DNA of 64,000 bases from an uncultured Flavobacterium sp. (GTDB taxonomy: Bacteria; Bacteroidota; Bacteroidia; Flavobacteriales; Flavobacteriaceae), in the NCBI RefSeq assembly GCF_946478785.1, contig NZ_CAMLDD010000003.1:248001-312000 (forward strand). Reading direction: 5' to 3'. The notes under the pieces were generated by a model, which did no database searches, was not told the DNA's origin, and saw only the letters and a list, made by a program, of their open reading frames with translations. Made by a program: the position numbers and the translations under genes. Positions 34,070 through 43,417 of the stretch are shown here, piece after piece. How positions within the stretch are numbered: position 1 is the first letter of the stretch; each line of letters begins with the position of its first letter.

Positions 34070-36622
34070 ATGAAATTAAAACTAACTCTTTTTTCTATTT
34101 TTATAGTATTAGGTTTACATGCTCAAAAACAAATTCAGCCCTATAATTTTTCTGTTTCAGATAAGGATAAAACAGAAACGATTATGATTTATGCTGCTGC
34201 CAGTTCAGCCAATAATTTAACATTTACATTAAAAAACGCCAAAGATGAGGTTCTCTTAGATAAGGAGGGTAAGGAAATAAGTTTCCAGGTATTCCCTTTT
34301 ACCGAAGTTTCTTTCGGAAATCATCTTATTGATGCAATTAATGATGTTGAAAATTATGATATTATAAAAGAGCGTATCACGTATTTAAAGGATAACCCCA
34401 CCTCTCAAAAACAGAATATTGCAGTTCAGGATGTCAGAAACATTTATCAATTTTTTAACGCATTAGTAACTACCGCTTTTGCATATGATACAGAGCCTGT
34501 TGCAGGTGTTTTAAAATATTCTTTAAACACTACAATTGCTAAAAAAAATATTGAAGGGCAAGATGCTGATTTATACTTCCTTAAGAATGCAAAACATTTA
34601 AGGAAACATATTATTTGCCATGCAACTTGTAAGAAAGATACAAGTGAATTTGTTGAAAAAGTATTCAACAATTCTGAGCATAAAAAATTATTTGAGGAGT
34701 TTCATGAAAATACCAAAGGTCCTAATACCTATAAAGCCAAAGTAAAGTTCAAACATTATGCAGAAAAAAAATTAAAAGAGCTTTATAATGTATATCAAAT
34801 TCAAGGATATTGGCAAGAGGACTTTTTATCTGATTATATATTTTATAAAAAATGCATTTTGTCACTGGAAGAGGTTAATACAAATAAAAAGATATTAATT
34901 GATAAAAATATAAAAAAAATAGAAGCTATAAATCGAAAAATGGATTCTATAGCTAAACCTTATAATAATCTTGTGTTTGAACGCAATATCATATCAGAGA
35001 ATTACAAAAAAGCAAAAAATAAAGAAGATGAATTAAAGAATAGAAAAATTGCAATAGATATATCTAATAAAGAAAACCCAACAACTGAATTAAATAATGA
35101 AAGTGTAGCACTACAAAACCTAATCAGGGTGATGCAGGATTCGATCAAATATTATTATGAAAGAAGATTAGCTGATTATAATTTACGTATTCCAGTTAAT
35201 CCGTCAAATGCAAAAAATGAGATAGATAATTTTAATGCGGAAATAACTGAATCAAGGGTCATAATTAAATTAAATGAAGGTGAGATAAAAATTATTCAAA
35301 ATTATATAGATAATTTAATATCAAAAAATAGATTAAAAATCAAGAAACTACCATTGTGGAATTTTAATGTAGAGACTATTGAGATAGATATTAACGATGG
35401 TTTTATAGAACACATAACAGCAGTGGGAAAAGTAAAACTTCCCTTTATTGATGAAAATCTGATTAGATCTTTCGATCAGAAAAAGACTGACAATGGCGAC
35501 TATGACCGTATAAAAGAAATGCTATAATATTTCTATGATGAACGAATCGTGAAGGAAATTTTCAACAATATTATTGATAAAGAATTAAAATTTGAAAATG
35601 AATTTCCAATAGGGTTTAGCTCAAAGTCAGATTTTGCCGATTTACATAAATATACCTTATATGCTTTTGAAGGAGCTGAAAAAATATTCTCTTTGCCTGT
35701 AACGAATGTCATAACACTATATGTTCAACGACATCAAAATGACCGTTTAGATTTTAGCCCCAAAGATCAAGTGGTAAGTTTACCATCTGACGATTTTGCC
35801 AGAAGCAATGCTGTTGAGTTGAAAAAAGAAACCTCGTCAAAAATATTAAACGTTAATATCTATAGTGATTTTTTAGGACTGAAGGAAGGAAATCCGAACG
35901 GATTGTTGCAATTCGAAGTTGAAAAAAACATTCCACTTTGGACAAAAAGAATGGTATTGGGGGCAGGAAGAAGTTCTAATTTGGGCCTCGTTAATTATAT
36001 CAATTTTAATCTTACCTGGGCTAAAATTGGTGATGAAAACAAGCAGTTACAGGTCAAATATGCAGATCGTTATGTAAATAATGAGTACCATCCAAATAAA
36101 TATGTCACTTTTTTAGACATCATTAAGTATGAAAACACTTCAGTAGGTGCCGACTTGAATATAGCTTCCTTCGATTTCCCATTACTCAAAGCACGTATTG
36201 AGTTAAATGCTGGTATTCATTATGGAAGAGTAAATGTAGTAGATACATTGAAAAACGATGCAGGCTTGCCTTTAACCACGCTACTTGATAAAAACGTTAA
36301 CATAATAAGAGCATATCCAGATTTTATTTTAAGAATTAGACCCGAAGAACGTTTTGGTGCTTATTTTAGATTCAGACCTTTTAAGACCATTGTACCTAGT
36401 AATGAAGAGTTTTATACTGTAAGTTCAGAAAAAGAATTTGTGAACAACCAAAGCCTTACATCAAAATGGTTGCATCGTTTTGAACTAGGTACTTATTATA
36501 CACCATCGCCAAAAGGGGATAATAAGTTTTTCTTTAGGTATCGTTATACAAATACATCTGATTGGGAAACCAATGGATATGGCGAGTTTCAAGTTGGTTA
36601 TTTAGTATATCTCAAGTTTTAA
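34070..36622 (+). pseudogene. Large envelope protein interrupted by an in-frame stop
   Basis: 34070-35527 encodes 485 residues with a signal peptide (MKLKLTLFSIFIVLGLHA) and long coiled-coil segments (about residues 265-355 and 385-425). The frame stops at TAA 35525-35527 and then continues, in the same frame, through YFYDERIVKEIFNN to 36622. The downstream 357-residue open frame has no ATG at its head (first candidate GTG 35549), no signal peptide, and ends in a beta-rich region closing with YLVYLKF, as outer-membrane barrels do. The two parts read best as one protein of about 850 residues split by a nonsense codon. Confidence 0.65.
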
Positions 36623-36691
36623 TAGATTGTCCTTAGTGCACTTATCCCCTCCGGTGCTTGTTTGCAACGAGTACCTACTTACTTTTGACCT

Positions 36692-36722
36692 TGCATAAAG
36701 CGTTTGCAACAGGCTTTATGCA
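36692..36722. repeat. Small hairpin in the gap between convergent genes
   Basis: TGCATAAAGC (36692-36701) and GCTTTATGCA (36713-36722), a perfect 10-bp stem, next to two copies of GTTTGCAAC. No T tract, so not a clear terminator. Confidence 0.5.
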
Positions 36723-36782
36723 GATATAGATCTTAAAAAGTTATAATACATTTACATAAACCATAGTAATCGGGGGATAATT

Positions 36783-37607
36783 TTAATTGATCAATTTTCC
36801 ACTAAAATCGTAATGATAATTACGTCCTTTTTTAGTTGCATTTAGTTTGTTATCTTCAATATCTAAACTTTCAAATTCAAATGGCAGAAGTGGTTTTAGA
36901 TTATAATTAAGCAGTCCGAATTTATTATTTTTTTTAGCTAAAATTGATTTGTTGGTCAGTTCAGTCAAAACGATATTTGTTTTTGGAGTTACGTATTTAT
37001 TAGACTGATTTATGACTCCGTATGTTTCTTTCTCTTTAACTAAAACATAGAAGCCGTTGTTATTTTCATTTAAAACAGTTCCCAAAATAGAATCATAATC
37101 AAAAGGTATAATTATTTCATTTAAGTAATTTAGTATTCCATATTTTTCATTTTCCACACCAATAATTCTATTTTTATCTGCAATTATAATTTCAGTATAT
37201 TTTATCGGAATTATAATTTTGCCAGTGGAATTTACAGTTCCATAAAACTTGTTTTGTAAAACAATAATTATTCCTTTATCTAGATCAATGAAGTCATAGC
37301 TATTATTAAAGTCTATTACAAAATGGCCTTTACTGTTTAATAATGCAAATTTTTCTGTGTTGGGAATATGATTCTCTTTTCTTTTTCCGTTACTATCCAT
37401 TTCGTGATCGGCTTTTGAAACTCTATAATAGCCTTCAATAATGTAAGTTGCAGAACAAAATTGAGGTTTTACAATATTAGTCCCGTCTTGGAGATAATAT
37501 CCCATATAACCAACTTTTCTATCATTGATAGGGAATAATTCGGGATCGTTTTGTGCATTAATGAATAAATGCAATAGTAGGGCAGATAATGTAAATACTA
37601 TTTTCAC
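36783..37607 (-). CDS. Secreted WG-repeat protein
   Basis: 274 residues with a signal peptide (MKIVFTLSALLLHLFINAQ). WG repeats of about 40 residues are visible, each with a KFALLNSKGHFVIDF, KFYGTVNSTGKIIIPIKY, KYGILNYLNEIIIPFDYD or KFGLLNYNLKPLLPFEFE pattern (aromatic-Gly, then Gly-x-x-hydrophobic-Pro). Likely a small beta-propeller or solenoid in the periplasm or outside. Common in Bacteroidota with unknown role. Stands alone. Confidence 0.82.
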   Translation of the reverse strand: MKIVFTLSALLLHLFINAQNDPELFPINDRKVGYMGYYLQDGTNIVKPQFCSATYIIEGYYRVSKADHEMDSNGKRKENHIPNTEKFALLNSKGHFVIDFNNSYDFIDLDKGIIIVLQNKFYGTVNSTGKIIIPIKYTEIIIADKNRIIGVENEKYGILNYLNEIIIPFDYDSILGTVLNENNNGFYVLVKEKETYGVINQSNKYVTPKTNIVLTELTNKSILAKKNNKFGLLNYNLKPLLPFEFESLDIEDNKLNATKKGRNYHYDFSGKLIN

Positions 37608-37634
37608 TGTATTTTTCTTGATTTAGGAACGATT

Positions 37635-37985
37635 TTAATTTATGATAGAGTAGATTTTTTTATTAGTTTGTGTGTCATAAGATTCAAATTCTGCGCTATT
37701 GTTGTGTAGATCTGCATATTGGGGCTGTAATTTTTTAAAATCCCTAATCAAATCGGAAAGTTTTCCTTCTTCTGATTGTATGATCAAGTGAATATGATTA
37801 CTCATAATTACATAACCGCACAAAATCATTCCTTTGTTTTTTGATGCAATAATCTAAGCTTTCAATTACAATATCTCTATAAGTCTGCCTTGTGAAAACA
37901 TCAATCCAGTTTATGACTGTAGCAGTTATAAATGGTAGGTTTGGTCACGAAGCAGGCTGCAAGTATTTAGTCATTAAACATATCA
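37635..37985 (-). pseudogene. REP-associated tyrosine transposase (RAYT), degraded
   Basis: Minus-strand pieces in two frames: ITATVINWIDVFTRQTYRDI and IVIESLDYCIKK, then after a one-base shift in an A-rich run, GMILCGYVIMSNHIHLIIQS, which holds the HUH catalytic motif NHIHLI, and LSDLIRDFKK. The sequence then runs directly into a 28-base piece of repeat E (CAGATCTACACAAC and onward), so the C-terminal half with the catalytic Tyr is gone. RAYTs mobilise short palindromic repeats, which links it to the hairpin repeats in this window. Confidence 0.8.
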
Positions 37986-37998
37986 ACTTATTTCAGGA

Positions 37999-38382
37999 CT
38001 AGACAATCTTTCTCTTAGCAGTGTCCCTCAAAAATTTTTTCTGTAAACTTTTGGCATTAAAGATTACAAACGCTGTTATACAAAGATACATTGACAAATA
38101 GATGAGCAACATCCTGAGTCCGGTAACACCCGTAAAAAGCAGTAAAATTTGCGAAGCGAAACCCAAAATCCAACCAATTAAAATAATAATTGTGACAGAA
38201 ACCCCAAAGATTCCATAGTTTTCTTTAGGAGTATAAAGGCCTGTTTTTTTTAAAATCCAAAATGACAAGAGTAATACTAAAAGCAATGCTATAGGATGAA
38301 AGGCAGCAAAAGCCACCAAAAGTCCAGGTTCACGGTCTATGTTTTGAATGATTTCAATACTGTTAAAAGGTAATTCCATCAT
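37999..38382 (-). CDS. Small membrane protein downstream of lemA
   Basis: 127 residues with three membrane helices (about 29-47, 58-80 and 88-107). Basic C-terminus (KSLQKKFLRDTAKRKIV). Its start overlaps the end of the lemA gene by 20 bases, so it is the last gene of the GIDE-lemA-membrane protein operon. No family recognised. Confidence 0.7.
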   Translation of the reverse strand: MMELPFNSIEIIQNIDREPGLLVAFAAFHPIALLLVLLLSFWILKKTGLYTPKENYGIFGVSVTIIILIGWILGFASQILLLFTGVTGLRMLLIYLSMYLCITAFVIFNAKSLQKKFLRDTAKRKIV

Positions 38383-38923
38383 ATTTTTTTTCTTGTTCAG
38401 TAATTTGTAAAAGTTTTTTACTGCTGTACAACATTATCTTTGCGAATATAAAATTAGGAAATTCGGCAATACCGATATTGTACATATTAACACTTTCGTT
38501 ATACAATTCCCTCCGGTCGGCAATTGCATCTTCTATTTGAGAAACGCGATCTTGCAACAACTGTAGACTTTTATTGGCATTCAAATCAGGATAATTTTCT
38601 GAAACTGCAAAAATAGATTTCATTTGATTTTGCATTTCGTTTGATAGGGCTATTTTATCTTCTGTTGCAGTACTGTTCAAGAAACGAGTACGCAATTCGG
38701 TAAGTTTAGCCAATGTTGTTTCTTCGTATCTCTCAGACTCTTTGACTATTTTTATTAAATTCGGAATTTCGTCAGCTCTTTGTTTGAGTAAAACATCAAT
38801 GTTTCCAAACGATTTGTCAATATTATTCTTAAGCATAACCAAACGGTTATAGGTAGAGACCATTACATTTAAAAGTCCTAAGATGACTAATCCGATAATT
38901 ACATACGCTATAATTTGTGCCAT
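38363..38923 (-). CDS. lemA: LemA family protein
   Basis: 186 residues. An N-terminal membrane helix (IIAYVIIGLVILGLLNVMVS) is followed by the LemA motif YNRLVMLKNNIDKSFGNIDV and LLKQRADEIPNLIKIVKESE, then an extended helical bundle and YNIGIAEFPNFIFAKIM near the end. Function unknown in detail; often paired with GIDE or TPM-domain genes in the envelope. Followed by the 127-residue membrane protein (overlap of 20 bases) and preceded by the GIDE gene (gap of 22 bases). Confidence 0.92.
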   Translation of the reverse strand: MAQIIAYVIIGLVILGLLNVMVSTYNRLVMLKNNIDKSFGNIDVLLKQRADEIPNLIKIVKESERYEETTLAKLTELRTRFLNSTATEDKIALSNEMQNQMKSIFAVSENYPDLNANKSLQLLQDRVSQIEDAIADRRELYNESVNMYNIGIAEFPNFIFAKIMLYSSKKLLQITEQEKKYDGITF

Positions 38924-38945
38924 ATTTTTTGTGTTTTATTAAATT

Positions 38946-40175
38946 CTATTTATTTTCAATTAACTTAGTTTCTTCTTTTATTTCTTGAGTATTTTGAGTT
39001 TCTATTTCCTCTCTACTATAACTATCATCAAGCATGTCATAAAAATCATCAATTGAATTAATTGGCTTTGAATCCTGGAAAGGAATTTTCCAGTTGATTT
39101 TTCCAAATTCAATGGTGTTGTTCTTTAAATTTATTGGGGTAATTATTAGTAACGCAATTAAAATAACCCAAAAATACATGAAATATCCAGCAGATTGCAA
39201 AAGGGGACGCCATTCATTATGATTGGTTACGCTTTCTACAGGAGCCATACCAAAAACATTTTTTATTTCTTCTTTTTCAAAAACAGGCTCGTTATTTTCA
39301 GCCAATCCAGCTTTCCCAATTAGCAAAACTTCTTGATTCTCTAATAGGAGGTATTGGGTATATCGCTTTAAAGCAGAATGGTACTGTTCGTCAATACCAA
39401 AATCTATAAATTCTATTTCGGTAGGCATAACTTTTATTTTTCCAGTATTGTCTTCCAAAAAAAATGGATTGCAAACAGTTTCAGAAAACTCGATTGAATA
39501 CGATTTATCACCATCACTATCTGTAGCTATACTTTCGATTGTATAGTAAAAACCAATACAATTTTTTGATTTAATGCGAGAAACAGTTGGGACAATGGTT
39601 TTTGCATTTCCTGAAATTTCAGCCAAGCCCATAGCTACAGAACGGATATTTGCAGTTGGCAAAACACGCTGTAGTTTATAAAATATTTTTTTGTTGCTTT
39701 TATTAAAAATTGAAGTCAGGAATGGTAAAATTATAAAAATAATAAAGATAAAATAGGCGGGTCCCAGAGAAAGCATAAAACCGAAAAAAAACAAAGTTGA
39801 TAATGAACCCAAAATTTTGATCCACCAAGGAAGTGGTTTTTTACCCATTTTTGCACGCTCTTTGTCTTGTCTTTTGACTCTTTTATAACCTTCCCTTATT
39901 GAGGAAATAATCATTCCTAGGATTCCTAAAACAAAAACCGAAAGGAAGAGAATAATAAAAACAAGTACACCAAGTTTTACATCAAGTAATCCGGCAAGGG
40001 CTATTAAAGCAGGATTTAGTATAAAGAACAACCATTTTGGTTTAATATTAATATCGAATAATCCTCCGATAATGACTGTATGAAAAATGGCAACACCCAT
40101 ACTCATAAACATGATAAAAATAAGAAAAGGCCATTCTATTGATAATGAATTGTAAAAATCTGAAAATGTTTCCAA
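38946..40175 (-). CDS. GIDE-domain membrane protein (MULAN-like)
   Basis: 409 residues. Several membrane helices in the first 160 residues and one near 325-345. Between them, about residues 170-290, is a GIDE domain: ANIRSVAMGLAEISGNAKT, the loop RIKSKNCIGFYYTIESI, and NPFFLEDNTGKIKVMPTEIE. This domain is known from the mitochondrial E3 ligase MULAN and from bacterial proteins encoded beside LemA. No RING domain follows. First gene of the operon with lemA. A role in envelope stress or membrane protein turnover is an inference from comparative work on such gene pairs. Confidence 0.75.
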   Translation of the reverse strand: METFSDFYNSLSIEWPFLIFIMFMSMGVAIFHTVIIGGLFDINIKPKWLFFILNPALIALAGLLDVKLGVLVFIILFLSVFVLGILGMIISSIREGYKRVKRQDKERAKMGKKPLPWWIKILGSLSTLFFFGFMLSLGPAYFIFIIFIILPFLTSIFNKSNKKIFYKLQRVLPTANIRSVAMGLAEISGNAKTIVPTVSRIKSKNCIGFYYTIESIATDSDGDKSYSIEFSETVCNPFFLEDNTGKIKVMPTEIEFIDFGIDEQYHSALKRYTQYLLLENQEVLLIGKAGLAENNEPVFEKEEIKNVFGMAPVESVTNHNEWRPLLQSAGYFMYFWVILIALLIITPINLKNNTIEFGKINWKIPFQDSKPINSIDDFYDMLDDSYSREEIETQNTQEIKEETKLIENK

Positions 40176-40398
40176 AATATTTTTAAATTTATTTAATACT
40201 CTTAAAAAGAATAGTTGTTATTGGTTACGTTGTGCTGGTTAAAATGAGGATTTAGTTTTAGTTCTGCTATAGAAGTGCTAAAGATTCCATAACATCATTG
40301 GATTTGAAATTTAATAATTTACTTCTTTTTTTAGAGGGAATGTCAAAAATAATCCACCCGTTTTTCTTCAAAATCCTATAACATTCTTCAAAAATTTA

Positions 40399-41169
40399 TT
40401 ATTGATTAATTATAAATAAACTTGTGTTTTTGTTAAATATTCTTGGAAGATACAGCAGACAATTTTCTCCAAAAATATTTAAAATTTTAAAATTATTATA
40501 AGAGCTTACTTCTTTAAAATAGACTGTTTTTTTGAGCGAAGAAATTTTAAAGTAATCTAAATAAACTGGACAAATTATTAACCCTCCTAATCTTCCGCCA
40601 CCACAGAGTGTAGTGTTTCCGACTACGATAGTTTCAAACGGTTTTAACACATTCTCTTCATTATCGATACTTGTGGTATTATATACTTTTAATTCATCAC
40701 CTCTATTTTTCCAAAACATTGAATCCAGCAGTTTAGGATAGTAATCTGGCGGCGAAAGTTTATGATTTACTGTGTAGATTACATCATTAATCATTTGTGT
40801 TTCATGCAAATTAATATTTTTTGATTGTTGGCCGCTTTCATTTTTTATAGAATCATTTTTAGATTGATTGATTTTAAAATAATATTTTTTGCAATTTTTA
40901 AGGCTAGTATAATCTGAAATAACAATAGAGTCTGAAGATGCAGCATTATTTCCTTTACTAACATAACTCACTGTAATGCATTTGCTTTCTGTAATAAAAA
41001 TAGCTTGTATATCTTCATTTTTTCCACTAAATAATTTCAAATTCAATTTTTCAGGACTTGAAGCGGCTTCAGAGAATGTTAGTATTTCAGGATATTTGTC
41101 TTTTTGTGGTTTTTGATAATCACAAGAAATTAAGAGAAGAAACAAAATGAATAGAAGATATTTGGACAT
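40399..41169 (-). CDS. Hypothetical lipoprotein
   Basis: 256 residues. Signal with lipobox Cys at residue 16 (LLFILFLLLISCDYQK). The mature part contains a motif VVGNTTLCGGGRLGGLIICP with two Cys. No family recognised. Stands alone on the minus strand, 223 bases from the GIDE gene. Confidence 0.65.
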   Translation of the reverse strand: MSKYLLFILFLLLISCDYQKPQKDKYPEILTFSEAASSPEKLNLKLFSGKNEDIQAIFITESKCITVSYVSKGNNAASSDSIVISDYTSLKNCKKYYFKINQSKNDSIKNESGQQSKNINLHETQMINDVIYTVNHKLSPPDYYPKLLDSMFWKNRGDELKVYNTTSIDNEENVLKPFETIVVGNTTLCGGGRLGGLIICPVYLDYFKISSLKKTVYFKEVSSYNNFKILNIFGENCLLYLPRIFNKNTSLFIINQ

Positions 41170-41906
41170 AAAATATTTACAAAGATTTTTAATTTTTTTA
41201 AGTTTGCTTTTAAATTACCGCCAATTCATAATTATAATATCGTCAGAATAAATGAATTCAAATTTAAAAGAGATTGATTTTATATTTTAGATATATTTTC
41301 GTTGAAAATCGATGTTTAGCAAAGTTATTTCTGTTAGTTATTTACTTTTCACATTCTGGTCATTGGAGATGGATCTTTCCGATTATGAAGTTCTTCGATT
41401 CAAGTTTTTTTTAGTTATGTTTCAAATATATAAAATTAATAATTCAAAACTGACTAAATTCTTTTTTCAAAAGTAATTCTTTCAAATCAATGCCTTTACT
41501 TAAAATCCGATAGCGCAAAATTGCATTCTGTACCTCACAGCAAAGAATAAAGTTACTTTTTAATTTCTCAAAGTATCAAATAATATAACAATACCAATCT
41601 AGATCATTTTCTAACCTGTATAATTTCGTACGGAATTTTGACATTCTATTATACAATTCTACATGCTTTGTCTGCCATACTTTGCGGGCACAGAATGCAA
41701 TTCTGCGCTATCGTTGTGTAGATCTGCGCGATCGGGTTTGTAATAGCATTAAAAAAATTGCGCAAAGTCAGAGACATTTGCGCAGCTTTTCAGGAGAACA
41801 CTTCGTAGAGCAGGTGAAGTTAAATTTTAATATTTCGTATATAAATCCAACTTTTAATAAAAAAAAGATATGGAAATATTAAAATCTGTCATCCCTTTTT
41901 TTTTTT
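41170..41906. other. Long non-coding stretch with repeat E copy 2 and a block B end
   Basis: No gene. 41541-41715 is repeat E copy 2 (see 31801-31990), followed by TAGATCTGCGCGATCGGG. 41750-41786 is a solo copy of the block B end hairpin (AAATTGCGCAAAGTC and ATTTGCGCAGC). The run of 12 T at 41896-41907 precedes the promoter of the next operon. Confidence 0.65.
41541..41715. repeat. Dispersed repeat E, copy 2
   Basis: Shares AACAATACCAATCTAGATCA, CTGTATAATTTCGTAC and CCATACTTTGCGGGCACAGA with 31801-31990 over about 175 bp, at clearly diverged identity. Its right end (GCGCTATCGTTGTGTAGATC) recurs with one mismatch inside the RAYT remnant near 37696. Confidence 0.7.
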
Positions 41907-41953
41907 TACCTTTGCCTTTCTCAAAACCAATAACTATTGTTTTGTTAACAAAA
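41907..41953 (+). promoter_or_regulatory. Promoter and palindrome in front of the Cas2-like/ATPase operon
   Basis: TACCTTTG (41907-41914) matches the -7 box. Between it and the start codon lies the perfect 14-bp palindrome TTTTGTTAACAAAA (41940-41953), ending one base before the ATG at 41955. A repressor there would block transcription or translation start, as expected for a system kept silent. Confidence 0.65.
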
Positions 41954-41954
41954 T

Positions 41955-42227
41955 ATGGCAGTGTATTTAATCACATACGATTTAAGTTCAGATGATAAAG
42001 ATTATGCATCTTTATATACGGAAATAGAAAAACTTGGAGAAGCTAAGAGAATCTTAAAATCTGTTTGGCTAGTTAGTGTTCATAACAAGAATGCAACTCA
42101 AATATCGGCGATATTAAGAACTGTATTAGGTGATAAAGATTTTCTATATGTTGTAAAGAATGATAATCAAGATAGACAAGGATGGATGTATTCTAGTAAT
42201 TGGCAATGGTTGAAAGAAAAATCATAA
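41955..42227 (+). CDS. Cas2/SinR-like small protein
   Basis: 90 residues with a ferredoxin-like pattern, beta-alpha-beta-beta-alpha-beta: VYLITYDLSSDD, a helix (SLYTEIEKLGEAKRI), SVWLVSVHNKN, a helix (ATQISAILRTVLG), FLYVVKNDNQ. The opening YLITYDL with Asp at the end of strand one is the Cas2/VapD/SinR-family signature; SinR-family proteins share this size. No cas genes or CRISPR are present. First gene of the three-gene operon; 8 bases to the ATPase start. Confidence 0.72.
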   Translation: MAVYLITYDLSSDDKDYASLYTEIEKLGEAKRILKSVWLVSVHNKNATQISAILRTVLGDKDFLYVVKNDNQDRQGWMYSSNWQWLKEKS

Positions 42228-42235
42228 TTTTAAAT

Positions 42236-43417
42236 ATGCTAAAAGAAGTAAATCTTTTTAACTTTAAATGTTTTCCTGAACAAATATTTAAACTATCAGA
42301 TATTAATTTATTTTTTGGATTAAATGGTAGAGGAAAATCAAGTGTGTTGCAATCTATCTTATTAATGTCTCAGTCAGTTTGTGAAACTAACTCATTAAAA
42401 GAACTTTTAATATCTTCTAGTTTATTAAAGTTAGGAAACTTTGATGATATTATAAATTCAAGTTTTTCAGATTTAGGAAATGTCAAAATTGGATTCAAAA
42501 CTGATATAGAAAAAATAGAGGAATTTGAATTTGAATACATTAGAGATGAAAATGATTTAGGAAGAGGTTTTTTACATGGTTTTGAATTAAATGGGGTAAA
42601 AAGTTCTGAAGAATTAATTTCAGATTCTAATTCAGCAGATAGTTCTCCATTAAATAATAGTAAATCAATTAATTATAAAGATGATTCAAGGATATTAAAT
42701 ATTTTTAGAAATGTACATTATATAAGTGCCGATAGAATAGGCCCAAGATTGTATGTTGATAAGTATGGAGTAGGAAATATTGATAAAACAGGTACTAGAG
42801 GAGAAAATTCTATTAATGTTATGTCATCTTATAATGGTAATTTAAATCCTATTTTTTTTATTGATGGTAAGGAACCGGAAAATATAACTAAATTATGCGA
42901 ACAATGGCTTAGTTATATCTTTAATGGAGCAAATATTGAAATAAATGATAAGGGGGAAAGTGTAATTGCATTAAAAATTAATCCAAAAGATAGCGATAAA
43001 TTATATAAATCAATTAATGTAGGCTTTGGATACAGTTATATATTATCAATTATATTAACATGTTTAATTTCAAAAGAAGATGACATTGTAATTTTCGAAA
43101 ACCCAGAAGCCCATTTACACCCAAAAGCACAATCTAGATTAACACATTTATTTTCTAGGCTACCCTTGAATAATGTCCAACTTTTTATTGAAAGTCACAG
43201 TGAACATATCCTAAATGGCTTAAGAGTTGCTATTGCTGATAAGAATAATAAAATTCAAAAGGATATGGTGAGTTCTTATTTTTTTGGTGAAGACTTTAAA
43301 GTAGATAAATTAGATATTGATGAAGATGGTTTTGTTAGTAATTGGCCAAAAGATTTTTTTGATCAAATGGAAATAGATAACTCATTGATATTTAAGTATT
43401 CGAGAAACAAGAGCTAA
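42236..43417 (+). CDS. OLD-type AAA ATPase with DUF3696 tail
   Basis: 393 residues from MLKEVNLFNFKCF; an open frame from 42200 overlaps the first gene and is rejected. Walker A is FGLNGRGKSSVLQS near residue 23-36. Signature and Walker B are in VGFGYSYILSIILTCL and DDIVIFENPEAHLHPKAQ, and the D-loop/His region is FIESHSEHILNG. The end, LDIDEDGFVSNWPKDFFDQM, is the DUF3696 tail. This SMC/ABC-like ATPase group is common in bacterial defence modules (OLD, Septu PtuA and others). No TOPRIM nuclease is fused. Confidence 0.85.
   Translation: MLKEVNLFNFKCFPEQIFKLSDINLFFGLNGRGKSSVLQSILLMSQSVCETNSLKELLISSSLLKLGNFDDIINSSFSDLGNVKIGFKTDIEKIEEFEFEYIRDENDLGRGFLHGFELNGVKSSEELISDSNSADSSPLNNSKSINYKDDSRILNIFRNVHYISADRIGPRLYVDKYGVGNIDKTGTRGENSINVMSSYNGNLNPIFFIDGKEPENITKLCEQWLSYIFNGANIEINDKGESVIALKINPKDSDKLYKSINVGFGYSYILSIILTCLISKEDDIVIFENPEAHLHPKAQSRLTHLFSRLPLNNVQLFIESHSEHILNGLRVAIADKNNKIQKDMVSSYFFGEDFKVDKLDIDEDGFVSNWPKDFFDQMEIDNSLIFKYSRNKS

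Noticed and set aside
41896..41907. Run of 12 T as a terminator
   Set aside because: No stem precedes it on the plus strand; it is upstream of a promoter, so more likely part of the promoter region or a phase-variable tract.
41955..42227. Cas2 of a CRISPR-Cas locus
   Set aside because: No cas1, no other cas genes and no repeat-spacer array in the window; size and context fit the SinR-like group better.
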